Virus record (IMG/VR): IMGVR_UViG_3300005577_000009 | Location: 1-49,853 of that record | DNA: 49,853 nucleotides | From: a virus | Reading direction: 5' to 3' (one strand) | Shown here: in pieces, positions 38,474-45,380 of the stretch | Numbering within the stretch: the stretch's first letter is position 1 | Layout of the letters: every line of letters begins with the position of its first letter | The notes under the pieces: generated by a model | The model's database searches: none | Seen by the model: only the letters and a program-made list of their open reading frames with translations | Told to the model about the DNA's origin: nothing | Translations under genes and position numbers: made by a program

Positions 38474-38699
38474 GGAAGGACGTATTACGCGGCAGTAACT
38501 GATCGAGCTGGTCGTGAATTTCGCGGTACGACGAGCCTGCCACGGTTACAGTGCCTACGCGGAGCGTGATACTGTCCTGGGTCATAAGCAAGCCTTCGAT
38601 CAGTCCCTTCATGGAGCCTAGTCGTTCAAAGCGCAGCCCTGTGTTCGGTCGCTCGACATCGCCCATCCGACTGCTGACAACGTATCCTTGCGTGATCAT
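38466..38699 (-). CDS. Small protein of unknown function
   Basis: A 77-aa protein (MITQGYVVSSRMGDVERPNT...), starting in an ATGA overlap with its upstream neighbour; AGGTACT precedes the ATG. It is mostly beta with a short helix. No family is recognised. Confidence 0.6.
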   Translation of the reverse strand: MITQGYVVSSRMGDVERPNTGLRFERLGSMKGLIEGLLMTQDSITLRVGTVTVAGSSYREIHDQLDQLLPRNTSFLD

Positions 38700-38932
38700 A
38701 GTACCTGCCCTTCCCATGCTGAATCTGCTTCAAATTCCCGATCGATCTCTTGCCATGCCGCCTCAGCCAGCTCGGCCGCGATCTTCGCTACGTTCTCTGT
38801 CGTGTATTCCCATCCGCGCTGCTTCACGAGAAGCTTATAGGTCAATGCGGTGTTGCGGTCAACCTGAAAGCGCTGGATATAGCGGGAACCTCGCTTGCCG
38901 GTGCGGTTCCCGCTGGTGCTCGTGCCTGACAT
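38696..38932 (-). CDS. Small protein of unknown function
   Basis: A 78-aa protein from ATG 38932 (GGAGTTG upstream): MSGTSTSGNRTGKRGSRYIQ, then helices ALTYKLLVKQRGW and AKIAAELAEAAWQEIDREFE. It lies two bases from the previous stop and is coupled to the next gene. No family is recognised. Confidence 0.6.
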   Translation of the reverse strand: MSGTSTSGNRTGKRGSRYIQRFQVDRNTALTYKLLVKQRGWEYTTENVAKIAAELAEAAWQEIDREFEADSAWEGQVL

Positions 38933-38933
38933 T

Positions 38934-39185
38934 TTACAACTCCGCCAGCACGATCCGAACATCCGCCTGGCTTTTGAGCGTCCCCTGGAAAAACGGGTCG
39001 ATCTGCTCGTCTGCGAACGCGCGGGCGCGATCGATGTCAATCTTGACGATTGCCGCAACACACTCCATGTATGTGCCGATAACGCGCGTGCCGCACTCCG
39101 TCAGCCACTTGCCATTTTCTAGCTCTTCAATCTTGTTGCTGAAGAGATAGTCAACCTTCCCAGTCGATCCGTAGCCCTTGATCAT
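38934..39185 (-). CDS. Small protein of unknown function
   Basis: An 83-aa protein (MIKGYGSTGKVDYLFSNKIE...). The ribosome site is weak. Its composition is protein-like and its position in a tight series supports it. No family is recognised. Confidence 0.6.
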   Translation of the reverse strand: MIKGYGSTGKVDYLFSNKIEELENGKWLTECGTRVIGTYMECVAAIVKIDIDRARAFADEQIDPFFQGTLKSQADVRIVLAEL

Positions 39186-39205
39186 TGCCGTTCTCGCTTT
39201 CTATG

Positions 39206-39487
39206 TTAGTTCGCCGCTTCCCAGGCATCGCCATCATTCAGCCACATCTCGATCCCGCACTCGACATCCGCAACATCGGCCCATGTCGCATCTGCGCCCC
39301 ACGCGACATCAAGTCGGCCTTCGCTTGGCAGATACAGCGCCTCGGCTGTCTCTGCGGCCTGCGTACCATCCTCGTTGTAGATGCGAACGCGGTAGGCATG
39401 TGGTTTGTTCGCGGCCTGGGCCTCAGCAAGGAGGTCGGTGGAAGTAAGCGCGTAGGGGTCGATGCCGTAGTAGCCGTAGGTCTTCAT
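39206..39487 (-). CDS. Small acidic protein, first gene of the 39.5-kb unit
   Basis: A 93-aa acidic protein (MKTYGYYGIDPYALTSTDLL...) with AAAGGAACC upstream. An all-acidic surface with Trp-rich end (DVAWGADATWADV) is reminiscent of antirestriction/DNA-mimic proteins in composition only. It follows a strong promoter that shares sequence with the lysogeny switch. Confidence 0.6.
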   Translation of the reverse strand: MKTYGYYGIDPYALTSTDLLAEAQAANKPHAYRVRIYNEDGTQAAETAEALYLPSEGRLDVAWGADATWADVADVECGIEMWLNDGDAWEAAN

Positions 39488-39508
39488 GGTGTGGTTCCTT
39501 TCGTTTTC

Positions 39509-39575
39509 TATTATCAAACTTGTATCTTGATTATACACCCATATCACGCATTGTCAAGAGTGCATTTTGATAATA
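39509..39575 (-). promoter_or_regulatory. Promoter with switch-like element, flanked by inverted repeat
   Basis: Minus strand: -35 TTGACA (39557-39552), 16-base spacer, -10 TATAAT (39535-39530). The bases around the -10 read GGGTGTATA, as in both promoters of the switch at 5127. A perfect 10-bp inverted repeat TATTATCAAA/TTTGATAATA (39509-39518 with 39566-39575) brackets the promoter symmetrically. Confidence 0.8.
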
Positions 39576-39602
39576 TTGGCACGAGTTTTCGCACACACAA
39601 AA

Positions 39603-39634
39603 GCCCCCGCTGATCCGTGTGGATCAGCGGGGGC
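39603..39634 (-). terminator. Rho-independent terminator
   Basis: GCCCCCGCTGATCC/GGATCAGCGGGGGC (14-bp perfect stem, 4-base loop). On the minus strand TTTTG follows, so it ends the two-gene unit 40191-39646 ahead of the next promoter. Confidence 0.9.
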
Positions 39635-39645
39635 GTTGTTGATGG

Positions 39646-39894
39646 TCAGGGGGCCGATCGTCGTGGCTGACGATCTTTGCCGCGCTCGCCGCGCTGCCTG
39701 CGGCCAGATGCGATCAATGATTCAAGCGAAGCGCGATTGATGGCGATCAGCTTCGGCGTCACGTAACGATACGTGACGCCGTACAGCTTGATCACGCGGA
39801 ACGCGCGCGTTCGTTCGAGTTCGAGCAGATCGGCGGCTTCGCTCATGCTGAGTTCGTCCGCGCCGATCTGCTCGTGGTCTTTCCAGAGAGGCAT
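39646..39894 (-). CDS. Excisionase-like / HTH protein
   Basis: An 82-aa protein with a DNA-binding helix pair: LSMSEAADLLELERTRAFRV, then IKLYGVTYRYVTPKLIAINR as wing, then a basic tail (RRQRGERGKDRQPRRSA). It resembles MerR/excisionase-type small regulators. It lies 3 bases from the preceding gene under the promoter at 40253-40226. It could be the directionality factor of the integrase or an autoregulator binding the direct repeats there. Confidence 0.55.
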   Translation of the reverse strand: MPLWKDHEQIGADELSMSEAADLLELERTRAFRVIKLYGVTYRYVTPKLIAINRASLESLIASGRRQRGERGKDRQPRRSAP

Positions 39895-39897
39895 AGA

Positions 39898-40191
39898 CTA
39901 TATTTCTCGCATTTCCCACTCGCTCGGCTGCGCCGTCCCGACCGGCACAACACCGATGGCGTCTAAGGCATCACCGAAGTCTGCATAATCGACCCGCACC
40001 GGCACAAACGGCGCGTAGCTGGCGACGTTCGGATCGGCATCCAGTGCGGCGATCAATGCAGCGTCTTGCGACGTGGAGAAGATCAGTCCGTTCGTTCGAG
40101 GGCTAATCTGCGCAATCGCCTCGTAATTCATCAAGAGCTGTGTGCGCTGCCACATTGTCATGTTTCCGTTTAGTGTTACGAGTAGTTGCAT
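39898..40191 (-). CDS. Small protein of unknown function
   Basis: A 97-aa protein (MQLLVTLNGNMTMWQRTQLL...) with GAGAG upstream. A beta-alpha alternation is seen, as in small ferredoxin-like folds. It is the first gene behind a strong promoter with direct repeats. No family is recognised. Confidence 0.6.
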   Translation of the reverse strand: MQLLVTLNGNMTMWQRTQLLMNYEAIAQISPRTNGLIFSTSQDAALIAALDADPNVASYAPFVPVRVDYADFGDALDAIGVVPVGTAQPSEWEMREI

Positions 40192-40206
40192 GATCGTTGC
40201 TCTCTT

Positions 40207-40274
40207 TCGTGTTGCTATTTGTTCTATTATACAATCGTGTTGCTATTTGTCAAGCAGCAATGTGAGTATAGCAC
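40207..40274 (-). promoter_or_regulatory. Promoter with two 16-bp direct repeats
   Basis: Minus strand: -35 TTGACA (40253-40248), 16-base spacer, -10 TATAAT (40231-40226). TCGTGTTGCTATTTGT occurs at 40207-40222 and 40235-40250 (plus-strand sense), one copy over the spacer and one behind the -10. A related inverted copy lies near 40287-40305. A second, extended -10 box TGC-TATACT lies upstream (40273-40265). Confidence 0.8.
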
Positions 40275-40308
40275 GGCGCATCGTAGAAAATGGCAACACA
40301 CACGAAAA

Positions 40309-40345
40309 ACGCGCCCGCCGATCCAGCACGGATCAGCGGGCGCGT
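40309..40345 (-). terminator. Rho-independent terminator of the long leftward operon
   Basis: ACGCGCCCGC...GCGGGCGCGT stem with inner GATCC/GGATC. The minus strand continues TTTTTC. It ends the operon that begins at the initiator gene and is similar in sequence to the terminator at 39603-39634. Confidence 0.88.
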
Positions 40346-40359
40346 CGGTGGTCACTCGG

Positions 40360-41157
40360 CTAGGTCTCCTTGCATGCGGCGCAATGCCCCCAGCGCCGCG
40401 CCGCCAGCCACTGCGGGCGATCTAGGGCTGCGTTGCATTTTGGACACTTTTTTTCGTCTGCATCTACCCGCTCTGGGTGAGCATCGCGCCGCATTTTTAG
40501 CGGTGCATTTCGCATCGCCGCATTCGCTGACTTTTCAGCTAGCTTTAGCTCCAGCTGGACGCGCTGCGCCTTCTCCCACCGTGCAAACTCCAGATCCTTT
40601 TGCTCCTGTTCGAGCAGAAGCACGCGGCGCGTTTCCTCGGTTGCTTTTTCGCGTTCGCGGTCTTCATCCTTCTGTGCGAGGCTACGCTTCAGTTCTTCAT
40701 CCTTCTGTGCGAGGCTACGCTTCAGTTCTTCCTGCTTCTGGTTGCGCCGCAAGTTCGCGCCACAAAAGCTTAACAGTGCCATCGGGAATACGTGCGCAAA
40801 TGCAAGCCAGATCGCCGCCGCAGTGCCTGGGTTGTCAGGAATGATGTGATAGTGTCCAAGCACGTACAGGATGCCGTAGATCAGGCTCGTCAGCATCGCC
40901 GCCCAGTTGAGCGCGATCGCCCACGGCGTGCGGGTCGTCTTATCGGCCGTCGCCAGCCCGCGCAGGTATGTCCACTCGAATCCAATCGCCAGTGGCACCG
41001 CGATCCACCACGGCAATACATCGTGCTGCATGCTGAACGCGGCCGACATGAACGCCGCTGCGCTCGTGACAAAAAACTGATTGCCGTGCTCCCACGCGGC
41101 CTTGGTCGGTTCTGAGACCACAAAGCCACGCGCGCGGCTGATGAGGGCGGTTGTCAT
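40360..41157 (-). CDS. Membrane protein with coiled coil and zinc ribbon
   Basis: A 265-aa protein. Three to four hydrophobic segments lie about residues 25-135 (WWIAVPLAIGFEWTYLRGLA, WAIALNWAAMLTSLIYGILY, AAIWLAFAHVFPMALLSFCG). A highly charged coiled coil follows with a tandem 11-residue repeat (two copies of EELKRSLAQKD), and the end has a C-x2-C...C-x2-C zinc ribbon (CPKCNA...CAAC). The design, a membrane anchor with a cytoplasmic helical arm and nucleic-acid-type ribbon, suggests a scaffold at the membrane. The function is unknown. Confidence 0.6.
   Translation of the reverse strand: MTTALISRARGFVVSEPTKAAWEHGNQFFVTSAAAFMSAAFSMQHDVLPWWIAVPLAIGFEWTYLRGLATADKTTRTPWAIALNWAAMLTSLIYGILYVLGHYHIIPDNPGTAAAIWLAFAHVFPMALLSFCGANLRRNQKQEELKRSLAQKDEELKRSLAQKDEDREREKATEETRRVLLLEQEQKDLEFARWEKAQRVQLELKLAEKSANAAMRNAPLKMRRDAHPERVDADEKKCPKCNAALDRPQWLAARRWGHCAACKET
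40660..40725. repeat. 33-bp tandem duplication within the membrane protein gene
   Basis: Two nearly identical 33-base units (TTCATCCTTCTGTGCGAGGC... cores) stand in tandem and encode the repeated 11 residues of the coiled coil. The perfect nucleotide match points to a recent duplication. Confidence 0.8.
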
Positions 41158-41450
41158 CGCGTCGCTCGCTTTCGTCGTTGCGCCTGGCGCATATCGTCAA
41201 TTGTCCCTTTGAGCTCAACCACCTGATCAAGATAGCGATCAGACACGCCGCGCCAGAAGATCGCGGATCGCTTCCAGCGCCACCACAGCCACGCGAACAG
41301 CGCCGCGAGCAGCCACGGCAGCACGGTCAATCCGTAGCGTGCCACGAGCGCCAGCAGGCCTGCGCCGATAGCGTGCCACTGCGTAGCGGTCAATTTGCCG
41401 AGCGCCAACACCGCGCCGGCGATAAGGCCAAACAATGCGATCGGCTTCAT
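41154..41450 (-). CDS. Small membrane protein
   Basis: A 98-aa protein from ATG 41450 (AGGTG upstream) in ATGA overlaps with both neighbours. Two hydrophobic segments, residues 3-22 (PIALFGLIAGAVLALGKL) and 43-65 (LTVLPWLLAALFAWLWWRW), then a basic helical tail. It is part of the membrane block of the operon. Confidence 0.65.
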   Translation of the reverse strand: MKPIALFGLIAGAVLALGKLTATQWHAIGAGLLALVARYGLTVLPWLLAALFAWLWWRWKRSAIFWRGVSDRYLDQVVELKGTIDDMRQAQRRKRATR

Positions 41451-41767
41451 TTGACACCTGCAATCGGGTGCGCTTCTCTGTACGCCCGCGCCTCGGCCTG
41501 CATCGCGCTCGCGCGGGCCGCCAGTTCGGCCACCACTGCGGCGCTGTCTCCATCGCAGGAGAATGCCTGGACGTGGCCGAATCGATACCCGATCGGGTCT
41601 TCGATGGTCTGCTGAAGTCGCGCCAGCGCGGTCTCGAAGGAACAAGACTGCTGTGGCGATTGCACGATCATAACGCGCGTCCAGTAGATCGTCGGCTGCA
41701 CGGCGGGAATAGGCGCGACGCTCAGCAGCGGCAGTGCGAGCAGGAGCATGAGTAGTTTACGGATCAA
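41447..41767 (-). CDS. Exported protein with signal peptide
   Basis: About 106 aa from TTG 41767, chosen because GGAGG stands 8 bases upstream and the TTGA overlaps the upstream stop (ATG 41782 is an alternative). A signal peptide (LIRKLLMLLLALPLLSVAPI) is clear. The mature part is helical with two Cys (SCSFETA and FSCDGD). It would be outside the membrane, an unusual location for the product of an early/replication operon. Confidence 0.65.
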   Translation of the reverse strand: MIRKLLMLLLALPLLSVAPIPAVQPTIYWTRVMIVQSPQQSCSFETALARLQQTIEDPIGYRFGHVQAFSCDGDSAAVVAELAARASAMQAEARAYREAHPIAGVK

Positions 41768-42018
41768 TCTGGCCACCTCCATGTATTACGATCCAAGCAC
41801 TCCACGATCGCCAGAGCTACGGCTGCGACATGAACTGCTTCTTCGCGCAGTCCCGATGCGTTCGGCCCGCCAAAGCGCGTATGTAGCGCTGCCTGTGCTA
41901 ATTCGCCAACCTCTTCAGTCAGCACCGCAAGGTAGGTAAACGGATCGTGATTCTGCTCGCCCCATTTCTCGTCTTGGCGTGCTCGTTCAGCAAGGATGTC
42001 TTGCAATGCTTTATTCAT
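41764..42018 (-). CDS. MazG-like nucleotide pyrophosphohydrolase
   Basis: An 84-aa all-alpha NTP-PPase-like protein. ERARQDEKWGEQNHDPFTYL, the metal-site EEVGELAQAAL (about 36-46), and REEAVHVAAVALAIVECLDR match MazG-like phage proteins, though the second acidic motif has His where Asp is common. Relatives hydrolyse NTPs or (p)ppGpp to monophosphate and may lower host stringent response during infection. It is coupled to both neighbours. Confidence 0.8.
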   Translation of the reverse strand: MNKALQDILAERARQDEKWGEQNHDPFTYLAVLTEEVGELAQAALHTRFGGPNASGLREEAVHVAAVALAIVECLDRNTWRWPD

Positions 42019-42722
42019 GGTTTATTCCATTCTTGTGGCGTCGGGTGAATGTCCCCGCTGCCAATAGTGCCGCCATACGTAGCTGCCCACTTCGCGGCGG
42101 CTGCGGTCTCCAGCTCGGGCTGGCTCAGCCAATCACACACGGTCACAGTCTGGCCTCCCGTCCCGGCAGTGTGGCACGGCGGCTGTGGCTCAGGCGTCGG
42201 CGACACGTACGGCCGCGCGGTCGCGGTCGGTTTGGGCGCGAGATCGGGGCCGACGATCGCGAGACTAGGAAAGTCGCTTGTGCGCAGCCAGATCCTGCCG
42301 CTCCCCTGGACGTCGGCCTGAATCCACTCGCTCCCGTAGTGCGCAGTCGGCGTGATGGCTCTGGTCGCCTCGATCTCTCCCAGCTCTGCGCCGTTTGGGG
42401 CAGCGAACGCGGGCAGCATCGCGGGCTCAGGGGATGGGGGTTGGGGGATGGGGGTTGGGAGTAGCGCGGCCGGCGCGGGCGCTTGCGCGTCTGGTGCCGC
42501 AGTATTCGGTCGATTCAAGGCGATTGCGGCGATAACAGCAAAGACGATTGCGACAATCGCTACGATGCGCTCGGTACGACCGATCATCGGCGGCTTTGCA
42601 GTATCGACTGGCGCTGGCGCGCTAAGGAGCGGCGGCGGGGTTACGCCGAAGTCCTTCATGGTCTGGTCAAGCATATTGCGCATGGAAAAATCGTCCTGCG
42701 CGGCTGGTGTCGATGTGCTCAT
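42015..42722 (-). CDS. Membrane-anchored protein with SH3-like outer domain
   Basis: A 235-aa protein. The first ~50 residues are cytoplasmic, a single membrane helix lies about 52-70 (RIVAIVAIVFAVIAAIAL), then a Pro-rich linker and an SH3b-like segment (AHYGSEWIQADVQGSGRIWL). The C terminus has two Cys. Chloroflexota encode many such tethered SH3 proteins. It overlaps the MazG-like gene as ATGA. Confidence 0.6.
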   Translation of the reverse strand: MSTSTPAAQDDFSMRNMLDQTMKDFGVTPPPLLSAPAPVDTAKPPMIGRTERIVAIVAIVFAVIAAIALNRPNTAAPDAQAPAPAALLPTPIPQPPSPEPAMLPAFAAPNGAELGEIEATRAITPTAHYGSEWIQADVQGSGRIWLRTSDFPSLAIVGPDLAPKPTATARPYVSPTPEPQPPCHTAGTGGQTVTVCDWLSQPELETAAAAKWAATYGGTIGSGDIHPTPQEWNKP

Positions 42723-42743
42723 GAGAATGTTCCTTTATGTCGC

Positions 42744-44210
42744 TTAATCGAGCCAAAAGTACTTGCCGTCCACGTCGGTCATTTCGAGGTATCCGCCTTC
42801 GACCCACGCCTTGCGGTAGCGATCGGCAGTGCTGTAGCTGACGTTGCCCGCGTGGGCCAATTCCTGAACGTTGAAGGGAATTGTCAAGGTCTCACGGCAG
42901 ACTAAATAGGCATCGCCCCACCTGCTTGGTGCCGGCAGTCGCTCGCTGACCGTCAGACAGTCTGACTGTCCCTGACTGTCCCTGACTGTCCCTGACTGTC
43001 CCTGACTGTCTGACGGTCTGACATTCACGCCTGACGTTTGGCTCTGTGGTGCGCTTTCTTGGACTGGCATGGGCACGGTCGGCCCGTCAGCAACCCCAAA
43101 GTGCTGAGGGTGTGACTGTCGGCTGACAGTCGGCTGACTGTCAGGATTGACAGTCGGTGCCGGGGCTGGTAGGGGTGGCCGCGCGATCACGCGCTCGGGT
43201 GCGCGCGGTGGCGCGGGGGGCGGCTCGGGCGCGACATCCGGCAGCGCGTTGACATAGTCTTCGTAAAACTGCGCCTCACCTTCGGTCAGGAGTGCCGACT
43301 CGTTCAGCACGTTCGAGAGCTGGCGGTAGCCGTTCACGATCGCGTCATCCTCGCCGGTCTGAATGTTCAGCGCCATACCGTGGATAGCATAGAACGTTGA
43401 GCCAAGCCTTTTTAGACTCTTGTTGAATCGTCGCTCGGCCGTCGCCTGGAGCGCGGCCAGCTCGCGGTTATTCGCGCCGCGCTCGGCCAGGGTCATGCTC
43501 ATGAGATCGGCATGCAGCAGCGCATCGGCGCGCGCCAGCATCGCTGCGCCGATCATCTCTTCAAGCGCTAAGGCGTGCTGAAGGCGTGCGACCTCCCTAG
43601 CCTGCACCATTCCGGCGATCCACTGCTCGGGCGTGGTCTTGTTGAGCGCCCAGGCCGGAAACACAATCGCCAGGAATGTCGAAACCGCCGCCCACTTGTA
43701 GACCGAGAACATGCCTTCGACTCTGACGTTCTCTTTCGCCTGCCAGAACGTGGTAAAGACATTGAATCCCAGCGTGGTGAACACGACCGCGCCGACGAGC
43801 GCGACATAAAAACCGCTCTTGCCGTACTTGGCATATAGCTTATTCATGAGCTCGGCGGCCGGCGTCTGGGCGATCAGGGATGACCAGAAGATTGACGGAA
43901 CGACCGTGCAGGCGATCGCGAGGCCGATCGCGATCGCCGCATTGATCAGGCCAAAGAAGAGCTGCTGTGGCACGATGTGCAGGCCAGCACCACCGAACAG
44001 GCCGAAATCAGGCTGCACCATCCACCAGAAGGTGCCGAACCAGATCATGAAAAACACGCCCAGTGTGATTTTCGCAGCGTACAGGCTCAGGTTGTGCCAG
44101 GTGAATGCGCGGTTGGTCAGTTCGGCGATCTTCCGCTGAGCTGACCGTAGTTCGTCGGGGCTGAGCAGATCGCGGCCGGTCGTCGGCGGCGCGTGGGGCT
44201 GGGTGTCCAT
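42744..44210 (-). CDS. Polytopic membrane protein with C-terminal helix-turn-helix
   Basis: A 488-aa protein behind GGAGGAGC. Four hydrophobic segments: about 43-65 (LYAAKITLGVFFMIWFGTFW), 82-112 (QQLFFGLINAAIAIGLAIAC), 132-155 (SGFYVALVGAVVFTTLGFNV) and 170-190. Helical coiled coil about 200-310, then a Pro/Ser/Gln-rich linker with repeats (DSQGQSGTVRDSQGQSD), and a winged-helix-like C terminus (TIPFNVQELAHAGNVSYSTA, DRYRKAWVEGGYLEM). A membrane-tethered DNA-binding protein could anchor the replicating genome or sense the membrane. Confidence 0.65.
   Translation of the reverse strand: MDTQPHAPPTTGRDLLSPDELRSAQRKIAELTNRAFTWHNLSLYAAKITLGVFFMIWFGTFWWMVQPDFGLFGGAGLHIVPQQLFFGLINAAIAIGLAIACTVVPSIFWSSLIAQTPAAELMNKLYAKYGKSGFYVALVGAVVFTTLGFNVFTTFWQAKENVRVEGMFSVYKWAAVSTFLAIVFPAWALNKTTPEQWIAGMVQAREVARLQHALALEEMIGAAMLARADALLHADLMSMTLAERGANNRELAALQATAERRFNKSLKRLGSTFYAIHGMALNIQTGEDDAIVNGYRQLSNVLNESALLTEGEAQFYEDYVNALPDVAPEPPPAPPRAPERVIARPPLPAPAPTVNPDSQPTVSRQSHPQHFGVADGPTVPMPVQESAPQSQTSGVNVRPSDSQGQSGTVRDSQGQSDCLTVSERLPAPSRWGDAYLVCRETLTIPFNVQELAHAGNVSYSTADRYRKAWVEGGYLEMTDVDGKYFWLD
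42962..43010. repeat. 10-bp tandem repeat in the linker of the membrane-HTH gene
   Basis: CTGACTGTCC is repeated about five times in a row. It encodes part of the low-complexity linker on the minus strand. Nearby GACAGTC/GACTGTC words continue to about 43150, so the stretch grew by slippage. Confidence 0.8.
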
Positions 44211-44354
44211 GTAGCTCCTCCGTTCTAATGCGCGGAGATGCTACAATCAGCATCGCCGCGTTACTCCCGTTAACGTGGCAACCAGCATCGTGATCGGCGG
44301 GCGCGCCTTCAACGCGTTCGCCGGTCGCTGGTGGTTAGTTCTTCCTTCGCTTCG
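44211..44354. other. Short gap with hairpin in the leftward operon
   Basis: A gap of 144 bases. GCGGAGATGCT/AGCATCGCCGC (44232-44242 with 44249-44259) is an imperfect hairpin close ahead of the membrane-HTH gene; it may attenuate or stabilise the transcript. No gene is seen. Confidence 0.45.
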
Positions 44355-44522
44355 CTACCCTCCATACTCGCTCGGCTCCTGATAGATGTCATCAGGCAAC
44401 CAGCAGGGATTGCCGAACCGATCGCAGCCAGGCACGCCGCACAGCGGGCCGCGCTCGCAGATCCGCACCAGGCGACCGGCTACGAGCTGAAGGCGAAAGC
44501 GGCGAATGATGAGCGGCTTCAC
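44355..44522 (-). CDS. Short Cys-containing protein, GTG start
   Basis: A 55-aa protein from GTG 44522 in a GTGA overlap: MKPLIIRRFRLQLVAGRLVR, then ICERGPLCGVPGCDRFGNPC. Four Cys in about 20 residues suggest a zinc knuckle. It is close in arrangement to small operon neighbours, all coupled. Confidence 0.55.
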   Translation of the reverse strand: MKPLIIRRFRLQLVAGRLVRICERGPLCGVPGCDRFGNPCWLPDDIYQEPSEYGG

Positions 44523-44758
44523 TCCGGTTCCTCGCTTTCTTCCGTCTCAGGCAATGGCTCCGTGATCACGATTGGCATCGGCAATACATGCGCGTCGGGA
44601 ATGGCGAGATTCACGACCGGCACGGATTGCTCGAACCACGCGTTGCTAATGTCGATGTTGAGCAAAACGGCCACACGCCCCGCCGTCGGAGTTGGTCGCT
44701 GCTTGCGGATCTCCACACCCCCGCCTGCGCTGATGATGAGATAGGCTCGTATTCTCAT
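44519..44758 (-). CDS. Small protein of unknown function
   Basis: A 79-aa protein with a beta-rich body (MRIRAYLIISAGGGVEIRKQ...) and an acidic tail (PLPETEESEEPE). It is coupled by ATGA to the upstream gene and by GTGA to the downstream one. Confidence 0.6.
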   Translation of the reverse strand: MRIRAYLIISAGGGVEIRKQRPTPTAGRVAVLLNIDISNAWFEQSVPVVNLAIPDAHVLPMPIVITEPLPETEESEEPE

Positions 44759-45132
44759 TCATTCCTCGCTTTCGCCGCCTCTTTGTAGGCGTGTAAATCC
44801 CGTAGCCAGCGCTCCCGCTCTTCTGGCTTTGCGTCCCAATCAATTCCAAGGAGTCGCGCCGTCGCGATGAACGCCCGCGCCGCCTCCAGCTCGGCCAGCA
44901 ACTGCGTGCCCACGCCCTCCAGGATGATTGGCGGCGGCTGGGGCGCCATTCCGCGCGCAACCCATTTCTGAAGCGACTCAAGCTGGCGACGTACGTGCTC
45001 TTTCTCTTCAATCAGCCGCCGCTCGATCTCGATCCGCTGCTCGTTCTCGTCCATCGCGATGCGGAGCGCGCGCCGCAGCTCGGCCAGCTCGGCCAGCAGG
45101 CTGTCGGCCGATGCTATCTCGTGACTGGTCAT
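44755..45132 (-). CDS. Coiled-coil protein
   Basis: A 125-aa protein from ATG 45132 (AAGGAG upstream). Residues 8-60 are a continuous charged coiled coil (LLAELAELRRALRIAMDENE...). The last 30 residues (WDAKPEERERWLRDLHAYKE) are helical. The function is unknown. Confidence 0.65.
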   Translation of the reverse strand: MTSHEIASADSLLAELAELRRALRIAMDENEQRIEIERRLIEEKEHVRRQLESLQKWVARGMAPQPPPIILEGVGTQLLAELEAARAFIATARLLGIDWDAKPEERERWLRDLHAYKEAAKARNE

Positions 45133-45380
45133 GTTGACTTTCTCCTTGGCCGCGCTGGCGGCTTCTTGGCTGCTGGCTTCTTGATCGGCTTCGGTGGTGC
45201 TAAGCCTGCCTGCGCGGCGATCTCGCGCCGCAGCTGCGCGGCTTGTCTTTTCTGCACACTCGCTGGCTGGCTGGCGTAGGACTCCAGAAAGTAATCGAGC
45301 CGGCCGATCAGGGTGTAGGCGTCGTGGAGCTGGCGCTGCATCAGCTGGATCAGCGGGTCGCCGGTACTTGGTTCGCTCAT
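45129..45380 (-). CDS. Small helical protein with basic tail
   Basis: An 83-aa protein from ATG 45380. Helices about 12-60 are followed by a strongly basic, Pro/Lys/Arg-rich tail (PKPIKKPAAKKPPARPRRKS), which suggests nucleic-acid binding. It is coupled by ATGA overlaps. Confidence 0.6.
   Translation of the reverse strand: MSEPSTGDPLIQLMQRQLHDAYTLIGRLDYFLESYASQPASVQKRQAAQLRREIAAQAGLAPPKPIKKPAAKKPPARPRRKST

Noticed and set aside
42962-43010. CRISPR-like or iteron array
   Set aside because: 10-bp units without spacers inside a coding linker; slippage-type repeat. The real iterons are at 49254-49337.
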